In this document: positions 17,087-25,116 of the stretch, piece by piece
How the letters are laid out: each line of letters starts with the position of its first letter
Numbering within the stretch: position 1 is the stretch's first letter
Source: Alphaproteobacteria bacterium
GTDB lineage: Bacteria; Pseudomonadota; Alphaproteobacteria; Rhodospirillales; Rhodospirillaceae
Reading direction: 5' to 3'
NCBI GenBank assembly: GCA_003246625.1
Contig: QJZR01000013.1
Location: forward strand, 124,001 to 188,000
Length of the DNA stretch: 64,000 nucleotides
Made by a program: the position numbers and the translations under genes
The notes under the pieces: generated by a model
What the model was told of the DNA's origin: nothing
Seen by the model: only the letters and a program-made list of their open reading frames with translations
Databases searched by the model: none

Positions 17087-17536
17087 ATGTCTCTTCGCCG
17101 GTTGTTCCTGTGCGCCGCCGCGCTGTCGTTCGTTTGTGTCACCGCCCAGGCCGAGGTGACGAACCTGAAACCCCATCAGGCCTGGTCGAAGGTGGAACGC
17201 GGCGAGGCGGTTCTGGTCGACGTGCGGACCCCCGCCGAATGGCAACAGACCGGCGTGCCGCGCGAGGCCAAGCGCGTCACCCTGAACGATCCGCGCGGCG
17301 CTGCGGGCTTCGTCGCCGGGGTGATGAAGGCGGTGCGCGGCGACAACCGCGTTCCGGTGGCGGTGATCTGCCGATCCGGCAACCGCTCGGCGCGGGCGGC
17401 GGCGATCCTGGACAAGGCCGGGTTCAAAACCGTCTACAACGTCACCGAGGGGGTCGTCGGCAAAAGCGCCGAAAGCGGCTGGGCGGCGCGCGGCCTGCCC
17501 ATGGTTTCCTGCGGCGCCTGCGCGGCGCAGAACTGA
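17087..17536 (+). CDS. Secreted rhodanese-domain protein
   Basis: 149 residues from the ATG at 17087, preceded by GAAGGAG. The upstream in-frame start at 17039 lacks a ribosome site. A signal peptide (MSLRRLFLCAAALSF...AQA, cleavage near residue 22) directs it to the periplasm. A single rhodanese domain follows, with LVDVRTPAEW and the active-site loop CRSGNRSARAAA whose Cys would carry a persulfide. The ends GVVGKSAESGW and CGACAAQN add two C-terminal cysteines. Rhodaneses move sulfane sulfur between thiols; the periplasmic acceptor is unknown. Confidence 0.9.
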   Translation: MSLRRLFLCAAALSFVCVTAQAEVTNLKPHQAWSKVERGEAVLVDVRTPAEWQQTGVPREAKRVTLNDPRGAAGFVAGVMKAVRGDNRVPVAVICRSGNRSARAAAILDKAGFKTVYNVTEGVVGKSAESGWAARGLPMVSCGACAAQN

Positions 17537-17604
17537 CGCGCATTGACAGGCGGGCACGGCTGGTCTAGCCCTCACCGTTCGTTTTTTCAGGGAACCGCCC
17601 GCCC

Positions 17605-18663
17605 ATGCGCGTCGACGATTTCGATTTCGACCTGCCCCGCCGCTGCATCGCCGACCGTCCGGCGGTGCCGCGCGACGCCGCGCGCCTGTTGCACGTGACG
17701 GCGGACGGCCCGGTCGACCGCGGCATGCGCGACCTGCCCGGGCTGCTGCACCCCGGCGACGTGCTGGTGGTCAACGACAGCCGGGTGATTCCCGCCCGCC
17801 TGCATGGGCTGCGGACGCGCCCCGGCGTCGATCCCCTGCGCGTCGAAATCATGCTGCACAAGGCCGAGGGCGGGCCGCGTTGGCGTGCCTTCGCCCGGCC
17901 CGGCAAGCGCCTGAAGCCCGGCGACGCGGTCGACTTCGGCGGCGGCTTCCGTGGCGAAATCGCCGACAAGTCGCCGGACGGCGACATCGGCGTGATCTTC
18001 GACCGGGAAGGCGCCGCCCTGGCCGCCGCCCTGGAACGCTGCGGCGAGATGCCGCTGCCGCCCTATATCCACCGTCCCGACGGCGCCGACGAACGCGACC
18101 GCACCGACTATCAGACCGTTTACGCGCGCGAGGACGGTTCGGTCGCCGCGCCCACCGCCGGTTTGCACTTCACGCCGGAACTGCTGGCCGCCGTCGACGC
18201 GCGCGGGGTGGAGCGCATCGCCGTCACCCTGCACGTCGGCGCCGGGACCTTCCTGCCGGTGAAGGCGGAGGATACCGCCGACCACGTCATGCACAGCGAG
18301 TGGGGCACCGTCTCCGCCGCGGCCGCCGACCGCATCAACGCCGCCCGCGCCGCTGGGCGCCGTTTGGTCGCGGTGGGCACCACCGCCTGCCGCATCCTGG
18401 AAAGCGCCGCTGGCGAGGACGGCCGGGTGCGCGCCTTCTCGGGCGAGACCGCGATCTTCATGACCCCGGGATACCGCTTCCGCGCGGTGGACCGCCTGGT
18501 CACCAACTTCCATCTGCCGAAATCGACCCTGTTCATGCTGGTTTCGGCGTTCTCCGGGCTGGCGCGGATGAAGACCGCCTATGCCCACGCCATCGCCACG
18601 GGGTATCGTTTCTATTCCTATGGCGACGCCTGCTTCCTCGAACCGGAACGGACCCAGGGATGA
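17605..18663 (+). CDS. queA: S-adenosylmethionine:tRNA ribosyltransferase-isomerase
   Basis: 352 residues. Transfers and rearranges the ribosyl group of SAM onto 7-aminomethyl-7-deazaguanine in tRNA, making epoxyqueuosine. Starts [16 protein letters not shown]; typical segments are [49 protein letters not shown] (split here: [10 protein letters not shown], then APTAGLHFT), [13 protein letters not shown] and [14 protein letters not shown]. Length matches the family. The TGA overlaps the tgt ATG, so QueA and Tgt are made together; queG is ~200 nt downstream. Confidence 0.97.
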   Translation: MRVDDFDFDLPRRCIADRPAVPRDAARLLHVTADGPVDRGMRDLPGLLHPGDVLVVNDSRVIPARLHGLRTRPGVDPLRVEIMLHKAEGGPRWRAFARPGKRLKPGDAVDFGGGFRGEIADKSPDGDIGVIFDREGAALAAALERCGEMPLPPYIHRPDGADERDRTDYQTVYAREDGSVAAPTAGLHFTPELLAAVDARGVERIAVTLHVGAGTFLPVKAEDTADHVMHSEWGTVSAAAADRINAARAAGRRLVAVGTTACRILESAAGEDGRVRAFSGETAIFMTPGYRFRAVDRLVTNFHLPKSTLFMLVSAFSGLARMKTAYAHAIATGYRFYSYGDACFLEPERTQG

Positions 18664-19787
18664 GCGACTTTGGATTCACGGTGCTGGCCACCGACGGCGC
18701 GGCGCGGCGCGGCCGCCTGGCCACCGCCCACGGCACGGTGGAAACCCCCGCCTTCATGCCGGTCGGCACCGCCGCCTCGGTGAAGGCGATGATGCCGGAT
18801 TCGGTGGCCGCCACCGGCGCGCAGATCATCCTTGGCAACACCTATCACCTGATGCTGCGTCCGGGGGCGGAACGCGTCGGCGCGCTGGGCGGCCTGCATC
18901 GCTTCATGGGGTGGGACGGGCCGATCCTCACCGATTCCGGCGGCTTCCAGGTGATGTCCCTGGCCCAGTTGCGGAAGATCACCGAGGAGGGCGTCGCCTT
19001 CCGTTCCCATGTCGACGGATCGGAACACCACCTGTCGCCGGAACGCTCGATGGAGATCCAGCGGCTGCTCGACGCCGACGTCACCATGGCCTTCGACGAA
19101 TGCACCCCGTTTCCGGCGGAAAAGGACGTCGCCGCCGCCTCGATGCGGATGTCGATGCGTTGGGCGGCGCGGTCCAAGGCCGCCTTCGTCCCGCGTCCGG
19201 GCTATGGCCTGTTCGGCATCGTGCAGGGCAGCGTCTTCCCCGACCTGCGGCTGGAATCCGTCGCTCGCCTGCGCGACATCGGCTTCGACGGCTATGCCGT
19301 CGGCGGCCTGGCGGTGGGCGAGGGGCAGCAGGCGATGTTCGACACCCTGGAGGTCACCGTCCCGGCGCTTCCCACCGGCAAGCCCCGCTATCTGATGGGG
19401 GTGGGCAAGCCCCTGGACATCGTCGGCGCGGTCCTGCGCGGCGTCGACATGTTCGACTGCGTGATTCCCACCCGTTCCGGCCGTACCGCCCAGGCCTTCA
19501 CCTGGCGCGGCACGGTGAACCTGCGCAACGCCCGCCACGCCGAAGACCCCCGTCCGTTGGACGAAGGCTGCGATTGCCCGGCGTGTTCCCGTTTCTCCCG
19601 CGCCTATCTGCACCACCTGATCCGCTGCGAGGAAATCCAGGGCGCGATGCTGCTGACCTGGCATAACCTGCGTTTCTATCAGCGCCTGATGGCCCGCCTG
19701 CGCGCCGCCATCGAGGCGGGGAACTTGGCGGAAACCGCCGCCGCCATCGCCGCCGACCTGGCGCGCGGCGACATCCCGGCGCGGTAA
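18660..19787 (+). CDS. tgt: Queuine/preQ1 tRNA-guanine transglycosylase
   Basis: 375 residues. Swaps guanine-34 of GUN-anticodon tRNAs for preQ1. The base-recognition loop [12 protein letters not shown] carries the general-acid/base Asp (~89). The nucleophile Asp lies in [14 protein letters not shown] (~residue 264). Zinc ligands are [17 protein letters not shown] plus the later TWHN His region. Start ATG is within the queA stop (ATGA). With queA upstream and queG downstream, the late steps of queuosine synthesis are encoded together; early preQ1-making genes are not in the window. Confidence 0.97.
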   Translation: MSDFGFTVLATDGAARRGRLATAHGTVETPAFMPVGTAASVKAMMPDSVAATGAQIILGNTYHLMLRPGAERVGALGGLHRFMGWDGPILTDSGGFQVMSLAQLRKITEEGVAFRSHVDGSEHHLSPERSMEIQRLLDADVTMAFDECTPFPAEKDVAAASMRMSMRWAARSKAAFVPRPGYGLFGIVQGSVFPDLRLESVARLRDIGFDGYAVGGLAVGEGQQAMFDTLEVTVPALPTGKPRYLMGVGKPLDIVGAVLRGVDMFDCVIPTRSGRTAQAFTWRGTVNLRNARHAEDPRPLDEGCDCPACSRFSRAYLHHLIRCEEIQGAMLLTWHNLRFYQRLMARLRAAIEAGNLAETAAAIAADLARGDIPAR

Positions 19788-19808
19788 GGGGAACAGGCCG
19801 GGCTCCGC

Positions 19809-19963
19809 AAGGGCCTTGGGCCCTTTGATCCCCTTCGCTGGTTTTGCGCGGAGCGCGATAAAACCATCACGCGGCGCGACGGTTGACAGCCGCAGCACGG
19901 CGAAAAACAAGTATGGGTACACAGGGTCCAAGACCCTGTGCGGGGTCCGGGGCAGCGCCCCGG
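19809..19963. repeat. Intergenic modular repeat copy A
   Basis: Fills most of the 198-nt gap between tgt and queG. Modules in order: hairpin AAGGGCC-TTG-GGCCCTT (19809-19825); a 68-nt core (19840-19907) starting GGTTTTGCGCG and ending GGCGAAAAA, with about 55 positions shared with copy B; hairpin 19920-19940 (9-bp stem, CAA loop); hairpin CCGGGGC-AGC-GCCCCGG (19947-19963); then CCTGGTTTTT. The non-coding nature is clear: the frames are open only by chance. Confidence 0.7.
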
Positions 19964-19985
19964 CCTGGTTTTTACGGGAACGGCG

Positions 19986-21125
19986 ATGACCGGCAAGACC
20001 GAGGCGAAGATTCGGAAGTGGGTGGCGGAGGCGGGGTTCGACGCCTGCGGCATCGCGCCCGCGTCGGCGCTGCCCGGCGTGGGCGCGGCGCTGTCGGATT
20101 TCGTCGCGGAGGGCCGCCACGGCGGCATGGCCTGGATGGCGGAGCGCGTCGGCGAGCGGTCGTCCCTCGACGCCTTGTGGCCGGGGGCGAAAAGCGCGGT
20201 GGTTTGCGCCCTCAACTACGGTCCGGCGGACGATCCCCTGGCCCTGGCGGCACGGCGGGAATGCGGCGCGGTCAGCGTCTATGCCCGCAACCGCGACTAT
20301 CACGACGTGGTGAAGGGCCGCCTGAAGCAGGTGGCGGGCAAGATCGCCGCCGCCTTCGGCGCCGAGGTCAAGGTCTTCGTCGACACCGCGCCGGTGATGG
20401 AAAAGCCCCTGGCGGAACGGGCGGGTCTGGGCTGGATCGGCAAGCACGGCAACCTGGTGTCGCGGGATTTCGGGTCGTGGCTGTTCCTCGGGGTGATCGC
20501 GGTGGCGATGGATCTGGCGTGCGGCGCGCCGCATGCCGAAAGGTGCGGCACCTGCCGCCGTTGTCTCGACGCCTGCCCCACCGGGGCATTCGACGGGCCG
20601 CGCCGCATCGACGCGCGGCGGTGCGTTTCGTACCTGACCATCGAACACGCGGGACCGATTCCGCGCGGGCTGCGCGCCGGGATCGGCAACCGGATCTATG
20701 GCTGCGACGATTGCCTGGCGGTTTGTCCGTGGAACCGGTTCGCCAAGGTTTCCGCCGAGATCAAGTTCGCCGCGCGGCCGGATCTGGCGGCGCCGTCGCT
20801 TATCGAACTCGCGGCGTTGGACGACGCGGCGTTCCGGGCAAGGTTCGCGGGTTCGCCGGTGAAGCGTATCGGCCGCGCGCGCTTCGTGCGCAACGTGCTG
20901 GTGGCGTTGGGCAACGGCGGGCCGGATGGCGCGGACGCGGTGCGGGCGCGGTTGGCCGATGCCGACCCCCTGGTGCGCGGCGCGGCGGTGTGGGCGGCGT
21001 TTCGGCTTCTCGCGGCGGATGACTTCGCGGCGCTTGCCGCCCATATGGAAAAGCGCGAGAAGGAAGCATCGGTTCGCGCCGAGTGGACGGCGGCGCGGCA
21101 AGACGGCAAGGACAAGACCCGATGA
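19986..21125 (+). CDS. queG: Epoxyqueuosine reductase (cobalamin and Fe-S dependent)
   Basis: 379 residues. Last step of queuosine formation in tRNA. Has VFVDTAPVMEKPLAERAGLG (20-residue active-site stretch with Asp), GWIGKHGNL, then two [4Fe-4S] motifs: RCGTCRRCLDACPTGAF with a later C (RRCVSYLTIEH), and YGCDDCLAVCPWNRF. A C-terminal HEAT-like stretch (~330-370) completes it. QueG needs cobalamin; nrdJ and a cobalamin adenosyltransferase are also in this window. An in-frame ATG further upstream lies inside the repeat and is rejected. Its TGA overlaps the kinase ATG at 21122. Confidence 0.96.
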   Translation: MTGKTEAKIRKWVAEAGFDACGIAPASALPGVGAALSDFVAEGRHGGMAWMAERVGERSSLDALWPGAKSAVVCALNYGPADDPLALAARRECGAVSVYARNRDYHDVVKGRLKQVAGKIAAAFGAEVKVFVDTAPVMEKPLAERAGLGWIGKHGNLVSRDFGSWLFLGVIAVAMDLACGAPHAERCGTCRRCLDACPTGAFDGPRRIDARRCVSYLTIEHAGPIPRGLRAGIGNRIYGCDDCLAVCPWNRFAKVSAEIKFAARPDLAAPSLIELAALDDAAFRARFAGSPVKRIGRARFVRNVLVALGNGGPDGADAVRARLADADPLVRGAAVWAAFRLLAADDFAALAAHMEKREKEASVRAEWTAARQDGKDKTR

Positions 21126-21808
21126 CCGACGACCGGACCGGAAAGCCCCCGATCGACGAAGCCGCCTTGCGGCCCGCGCTGCTGGCACACGAACTGCGGT
21201 CGCCCCTGGGGGCGATTCAGGGCTTCGTTTCCCTGATCGCCGAACAGGCCTACGGGCCGGTCAGCGAACCCCGCTATGTCGAGGCGGCGGCGCAGGCCCT
21301 GCGTGCCTGCGTTCATATGGAGAACCTGGTTTCCGGCGTTCTCGACGCGACGCGGGTTCAGGTCGGCGGCGACCATTTGAACGAGGAGGCGGTCGACCTG
21401 TCCGAGGTGATCGCCGATGCCGTCGACTGGCTGAACAAGGATATCGTCTACGCCGGCGTGGTGGTGCGGGTGCGCGTCGGCCTGCAGCCGGTGCGGGTTC
21501 TGGGCGAGCGTCGGCGGCTGATGCAGGCGGTGCTTAACGTTCTCGACAACGCCATCCGCCATACCCCGCGCGGCGGCCATGTCGACGTGAGTGTGGAATC
21601 CTCCGCCGACGGCGTCGAGGTGCTGGTGCGCAACGAGGCGGCGGAGGAAGGCAACTCCGTCGATTCCCGCGGCAACGGCCTGGGGCTGTACATCACCCGA
21701 TGCCAGATGCGGGCGCACGGCGGCGACGTGCTGCTGCGCCGCGTCGACGAGCGCACCTTCGCCGTCGGCCTGCGCCTGCCCGCCGAACGCCGGGTGACGA
21801 AACGATGA
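21122..21808 (+). CDS. Small soluble sensor histidine kinase with a degenerate ATP lid
   Basis: 228 residues, no membrane segment and no recognisable input domain. The H-box LLAHELRSPLGAIQGFVSL (phospho-acceptor His ~22) is near the N-terminus and the N-box NVLDNAIRHTPRGG at ~139-152. The usual G1 box (D-x-G-x-G) is replaced by VRNEAAEEG, while the G2-like RGNGLGLYI is kept. ATP binding may be weakened, so phosphatase-biased or partner-dependent activity is possible. Its ATG overlaps the queG stop and its TGA overlaps the SUMF1-like start, so queG, kinase and SUMF1-like protein form a coupled chain. No response regulator is adjacent. Confidence 0.85.
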   Translation: MTDDRTGKPPIDEAALRPALLAHELRSPLGAIQGFVSLIAEQAYGPVSEPRYVEAAAQALRACVHMENLVSGVLDATRVQVGGDHLNEEAVDLSEVIADAVDWLNKDIVYAGVVVRVRVGLQPVRVLGERRRLMQAVLNVLDNAIRHTPRGGHVDVSVESSADGVEVLVRNEAAEEGNSVDSRGNGLGLYITRCQMRAHGGDVLLRRVDERTFAVGLRLPAERRVTKR

Positions 21809-22482
21809 GGCTGCGGCTGGCTTCGGCGGTTCTGCTCCTCGGCTTGCCGTCGTTGCCCGCCGTGGCCGGGGCCGAGGTCTTCCGCGACCATCCCCAGGCC
21901 CCCGAGATGGTCGTCCTGCCCGGCGGCGCCGCCGCCCTTTCCCGTACCGAGGTCACCTTCGCCCAGTGGGACGCCTGCGTCGCCGCGGGTGGCTGCGCGG
22001 CAATCGCCGACGACCATGGATGGGGACGGGGCGACCGGCCGGTGATCAACGTTTCGTGGAACGACGCGCAGGCCTATGCGGCGTGGCTGTCGCGTCTGAC
22101 CGGGCGGCGGTATCGCCTGCCCGGCGACGCCGAATGGGAACGCGCCGCGCGTGCCGGAACCTCCACCGCCTATTGGTGGGGGGACGACATGCGCCCCGGC
22201 ATGGCGCGCTGCCGGGGCTGCAACCCCGGCGTCGCCGATTACGGCACCATGCCGGCGGCCAGCTATCCGCCCAATCCGTTCGGCCTGTACGACATGAACG
22301 GCAACCTGTGGGAGTGGGTCGCGGATTGCGCGGTGGCAAACGCCACCCCGTGCCCGGCGCGGCTGACCCGCGGCGGGGCGTGGTATTACTTTTCGCGCCA
22401 GTCGCGGGCGGACGCGTCCGCGCCGCGCCCGGCGGCCGAGCGCAGTTTCACCGTCGGCTTCCGCGTGGCGTGCGACCGCTGA
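21805..22482 (+). CDS. Secreted SUMF1/formylglycine-enzyme-like domain protein lacking the catalytic cysteines
   Basis: 225 residues. A signal peptide (MRLRLASAVLLLGLPSLPAVAGA) is followed by an FGE-sulfatase fold: FAQWDACVAAGGC, PVINVSWNDAQAYAAWLS, YRLPGDAEWERAARAG, NPFGLYDMNGNLWEWVAD and SFTVGFRVACD. True formylglycine-generating enzymes use two cysteines in the segment after RGGSW; here it reads RGGAWYYFSRQSRADAS with none. It is therefore probably a structural or ligand-binding SUMF1 relative in the periplasm. It is coupled by ATGA overlap to the histidine kinase, which suggests an outside sensor or accessory for that kinase; the kinase itself has no membrane part, so the link is inference. 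Confidence 0.85.
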   Translation: MRLRLASAVLLLGLPSLPAVAGAEVFRDHPQAPEMVVLPGGAAALSRTEVTFAQWDACVAAGGCAAIADDHGWGRGDRPVINVSWNDAQAYAAWLSRLTGRRYRLPGDAEWERAARAGTSTAYWWGDDMRPGMARCRGCNPGVADYGTMPAASYPPNPFGLYDMNGNLWEWVADCAVANATPCPARLTRGGAWYYFSRQSRADASAPRPAAERSFTVGFRVACDR

Positions 22483-22524
22483 ACGCGCGAAACCGTGGAC
22501 GGATCGGCGGGAAGGGGGTTCCCC

Positions 22525-22905
22525 TTACTCGGCGGCCAGCGCGGTGGCGAGCGCCCGGGCCATCTGGCTCAGCGCTTCCTGGTGCTTTTCGTTGGGGATC
22601 GACGCAAAGTTGCGGGCCAATTCCAAGCACATCCGTTGCCGGTCGTTAAGTTCCGGGGTGCGCTTTTCTTCCAGTCCGTCGAAGAAGAAGCTGACCGGAA
22701 CCCCCAGAACCTGGGAGATTTCATAAAGCCGACCCGCCGAGATGCGGTTGATGCCGCGTTCGTACTTGTGGGCCTGCTGATAGGTCACGCCGATCATGTT
22801 CGCCATCTGCTGTTGGCTCAACCCCAGCATGATGCGGCGTTCGCGAATGCGGGCGCCGACGTGCTTGTCGGTGGCGTTCGCGCGGTTGACGGGATTCTCG
22901 CTCAT
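22525..22905 (-). CDS. XRE-family transcriptional regulator
   Basis: 126 residues. A helix-turn-helix of the Cro/C1 type spans ~14-70: HVGARIRERRIMLGLSQQQM, then IGVTYQQAHKYERGINRISA, and SFFFDGLEEK closing the domain. This is the common alphaproteobacterial single-HTH family with a 50-residue helical tail; members are often growth- or cell-cycle-linked regulators, but the targets here are unknown. Starts at 22914 (MDPM) or 22905 (MSEN) are both possible; the latter leaves GAGGA at workable spacing. The 400-nt region upstream contains a 12-nt palindrome that could be its operator. Confidence 0.9.
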   Translation of the reverse strand: MSENPVNRANATDKHVGARIRERRIMLGLSQQQMANMIGVTYQQAHKYERGINRISAGRLYEISQVLGVPVSFFFDGLEEKRTPELNDRQRMCLELARNFASIPNEKHQEALSQMARALATALAAE

Positions 22906-23308
22906 CGGATCCATATTCCTCAAGACTTGGGTGCGTGCGTCCCCCCGAACGCGTCCGCAACGGCAACGGATGGCCGTGGTTTTTATCTTTCGGTCCATCC
23001 GGATGGTATGCTTTAGAGAAAACCCGCCCCTCATGCAAGTGTAATCAAGACGCGTTTCAGCGCAGTCCCCATGAACGCTGGGTTGGGGCGGGTTTGGCGG
23101 CTGGGCGGGGGGGTGGCGCACCGGACGCGAGGGGGGATTCCATGACGGTTCGATGACGGACGGGACGGGGAATCCAGACTCGGACGTGGGTTTCCCCGGG
23201 GGCAGTTCGCGCGTCGGGGAAAAAGCGGCGGGCGGGCGGATCGGCGCTGGCCGTGGCGGATACGATCGCCTAGGCTGACCCGCGCGATTTCGGCAAGGAA
23301 GGAAACCG
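22906..23308. other. 403-nt non-coding region between the XRE gene and phaB
   Basis: No supported gene: open frames here lack ribosome sites and have Pro/Arg-rich nonsense composition. It holds the divergent promoters of the XRE regulator and phaB. CCATCCGGATGG (22995-23006) is a perfect 12-nt palindrome, directly followed by TATGCTTTAGA (23007-23017), an 11-mer that recurs at 63621-63631. AAGGAAGG before 23309 is the phaB ribosome site. Confidence 0.5.
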
Positions 23309-24040
23309 ATGATGAGCAAGGGACGGGTGGCGCTGGTCACCGGAGGAACGCGGGGGATCGGCCGCGCGGTCAGCGAGGGTCTGATGAACGGCGGCTACCG
23401 GGTGGCGGCCTCGTACCGCGACAACCAGGCCGCGGCGGACGCCTTCGCCGAGGAAACCGGCATCCCGGTCTATCGTTTCGATGTCGCCGATTTCGCGGCG
23501 TGCGCGGCGGCGCTCGCCACCATCGAGAAGGAGGTCGGCCCGGTCGAGGTGCTGATCAACAACGCGGGGATCACCCGCGACGCGCCGCTGCACCGTATGG
23601 ATGACGCGGACTGGAACGCGGTGGTCGCGACCAACCTGACCGGCTGCTTCAACGTTACCCGCGCGGTGATCGAGGGGATGCGCCAGCGGGGATTCGGCCG
23701 CATTGTCACCATCAGCTCGATCAACGGCCTGGCCGGTCAGTACGGACAGGCCAACTATGCCGCGGCGAAGGCCGGGGTTCTGGGCTTTACCCGGGCGCTG
23801 GCGCTGGAGAACGCGGGCAAGGGGATTACCGCCAACGCCATCGCGCCGGGCTACGTGGACACCGAGATGGTGCGTCAGGTGCCGCCCGCCATCCTGGAGA
23901 AGATCGTCGCGCGGATTCCGGCGGGCCGCCTGGGCCGGGCGGAGGACGTCGCCCGCGGCGTTCTGTTCCTCGCCGCCGACGGCGCCGACTTCATCACCGG
24001 CGAGACGCTTTCCATCAACGGCGGCCAGTTGATGGACTGA
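23309..24040 (+). CDS. phaB: NADPH-dependent acetoacetyl-CoA reductase
   Basis: 243 residues, short-chain dehydrogenase. Reduces acetoacetyl-CoA to (R)-3-hydroxybutyryl-CoA for polyhydroxybutyrate storage. The cofactor motif VTGGTRGIGRAV is at the N-terminus, then NNAGITRD, the catalytic Ser in TISSINGLAGQ and Tyr-x3-Lys in QANYAAAKAG, and the C-terminal FITGETLSINGGQLM. The NAGITRDAPLHRM and GQYGQANY wording is closer to PhaB than to FabG, but FabG cannot be fully excluded without phaC nearby. AAGGAAGG is the ribosome site. It is followed by repeat copy B and the convergent gloB. Confidence 0.88.
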   Translation: MMSKGRVALVTGGTRGIGRAVSEGLMNGGYRVAASYRDNQAAADAFAEETGIPVYRFDVADFAACAAALATIEKEVGPVEVLINNAGITRDAPLHRMDDADWNAVVATNLTGCFNVTRAVIEGMRQRGFGRIVTISSINGLAGQYGQANYAAAKAGVLGFTRALALENAGKGITANAIAPGYVDTEMVRQVPPAILEKIVARIPAGRLGRAEDVARGVLFLAADGADFITGETLSINGGQLMD

Positions 24041-24061
24041 CGCCGGGAAAACCAGAATTCC

Positions 24062-24212
24062 GCGGAGGGACCGGTCCCTCCGCACCTCCCATTTCTTGCG
24101 GTTTTGCGCGCAGCGCGAGAGAGCCGTCACGCCGCGTGACGGTTGATTGCCGCTGACGTGGCGAAAAAAGGAACGAGGGGCGCGGGGAGGTCGAGCCTCC
24201 CCGCAAGGTTTT
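24062..24212. repeat. Intergenic modular repeat copy B
   Basis: Occupies the convergent gap between phaB and gloB. Modules: a perfect 22-nt palindrome (24062-24083, GCGGAGGGACC and its complement); the shared core (24100-24168) starting GGTTTTGCGCG, containing a perfect 9-bp hairpin CCGTCACGC-C-GCGTGACGG (24124-24142) and ending GGCGAAAAAA; a third hairpin GCGGGGAGG...CCTCCCCGC (24182-24204); then AAGGTTTT. The same order and core as copy A near 19.9 kb. The hairpins could act as bidirectional terminators for phaB and gloB. Confidence 0.7.
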
Positions 24213-24225
24213 GCTTGTTCGCGGC

Positions 24226-25005
24226 TTAGAACACGTCCTTGCGGCGGCGGATCTCGGCGAACACGGTTTCGGGGTCGGCACCCGCCAGCCCCAGGCGCGC
24301 GGCGAGTTCCGGGTCGTCGGCGCGGAGGAAGGGGTTGGTCGCCTTTTCCAGCGCCAGGGGCGAGGGCACGGTGGGCCGCTTCGCCACGGTGGCGGCGGCG
24401 ACTTCGTCGGCGCGGGCCTTCAACGCGTCGTCGTCGGGGGTCAGCGACAGCGCGAAACGGGCGTTCTGCGCGGTGTATTCGTGGCCGCAATAGACCATCG
24501 TCTCGTCGGGCAGGGCGCGCAGGCGGGACAGGCTTCGCCACATCTGTTCGGCGGTTCCCTCGAACAGGCGGCCGCAGCCCAGGGCGAACAGGGTGTCGCC
24601 CGAGAACAGGGCGTCGTCGGCCATGAACCAATAGGCGACATGCCCGGCGGTGTGCCCCGGCACCTCGAAGACCACGGCATGGGTTTCGCCCAGGTCGACG
24701 GTGTCGCCGTCGGCCACCGCGACGTCGACGTCGGGAATGCGGTGGAGGTCGGCGGCGGGGGCGACGACGCGGCAGCCGTCGCAGGCGGCCTTGATCGCGG
24801 CGGCGCCGCCGATGTGGTCGGCGTGGTGGTGGGTGATCAGGACGGTGCCGATCCGCCAGCCCATGGCCTCGGCGGCGGCGAGAACCGGTTCCGCATCGCC
24901 GGGATCGACCGCGGCGGTGGCGCCGGTTTGCGGTTCGTGCAGCAGGTAGGCGTAGTTGTCGCCCAGAACCCGCACCTGTTTGATCTCCAACACGTCGTCC
25001 TCCAT
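24226..25005 (-). CDS. gloB: Hydroxyacylglutathione hydrolase (glyoxalase II)
   Basis: 259 residues, metallo-beta-lactamase fold. Hydrolyses S-lactoylglutathione to lactate and glutathione in methylglyoxal detoxification. The metal site THHHADH (59-65) is present, with VPGHTAGHVAYW, LFSGDTLFALGCGRLFEG, and CGHEYTAQN, then the C-terminal glutathione-binding helical domain ending RRRKDVF. Length is typical. It is divergent from the methyltransferase gene; the 111-nt gap holds both promoters. Confidence 0.95.
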   Translation of the reverse strand: MEDDVLEIKQVRVLGDNYAYLLHEPQTGATAAVDPGDAEPVLAAAEAMGWRIGTVLITHHHADHIGGAAAIKAACDGCRVVAPAADLHRIPDVDVAVADGDTVDLGETHAVVFEVPGHTAGHVAYWFMADDALFSGDTLFALGCGRLFEGTAEQMWRSLSRLRALPDETMVYCGHEYTAQNARFALSLTPDDDALKARADEVAAATVAKRPTVPSPLALEKATNPFLRADDPELAARLGLAGADPETVFAEIRRRKDVF

Positions 25006-25116
25006 CGGGATGGTGGCGAAGGTTGCCCCGAATCACGATAACCTCATGACCGGGGTGGTGCAAATCGCTATCATCGTTTCCCCCGGGAACGCCGGGACGG
25101 ATATCGGGCGGTTGCG

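Noticed and set aside
23309-24040. fabG instead of phaB
   Set aside because: The GITRDAPLHRM and GQYGQANY wording and absence of fatty-acid synthesis neighbours favour PhaB, although this was not tested by phylogeny.
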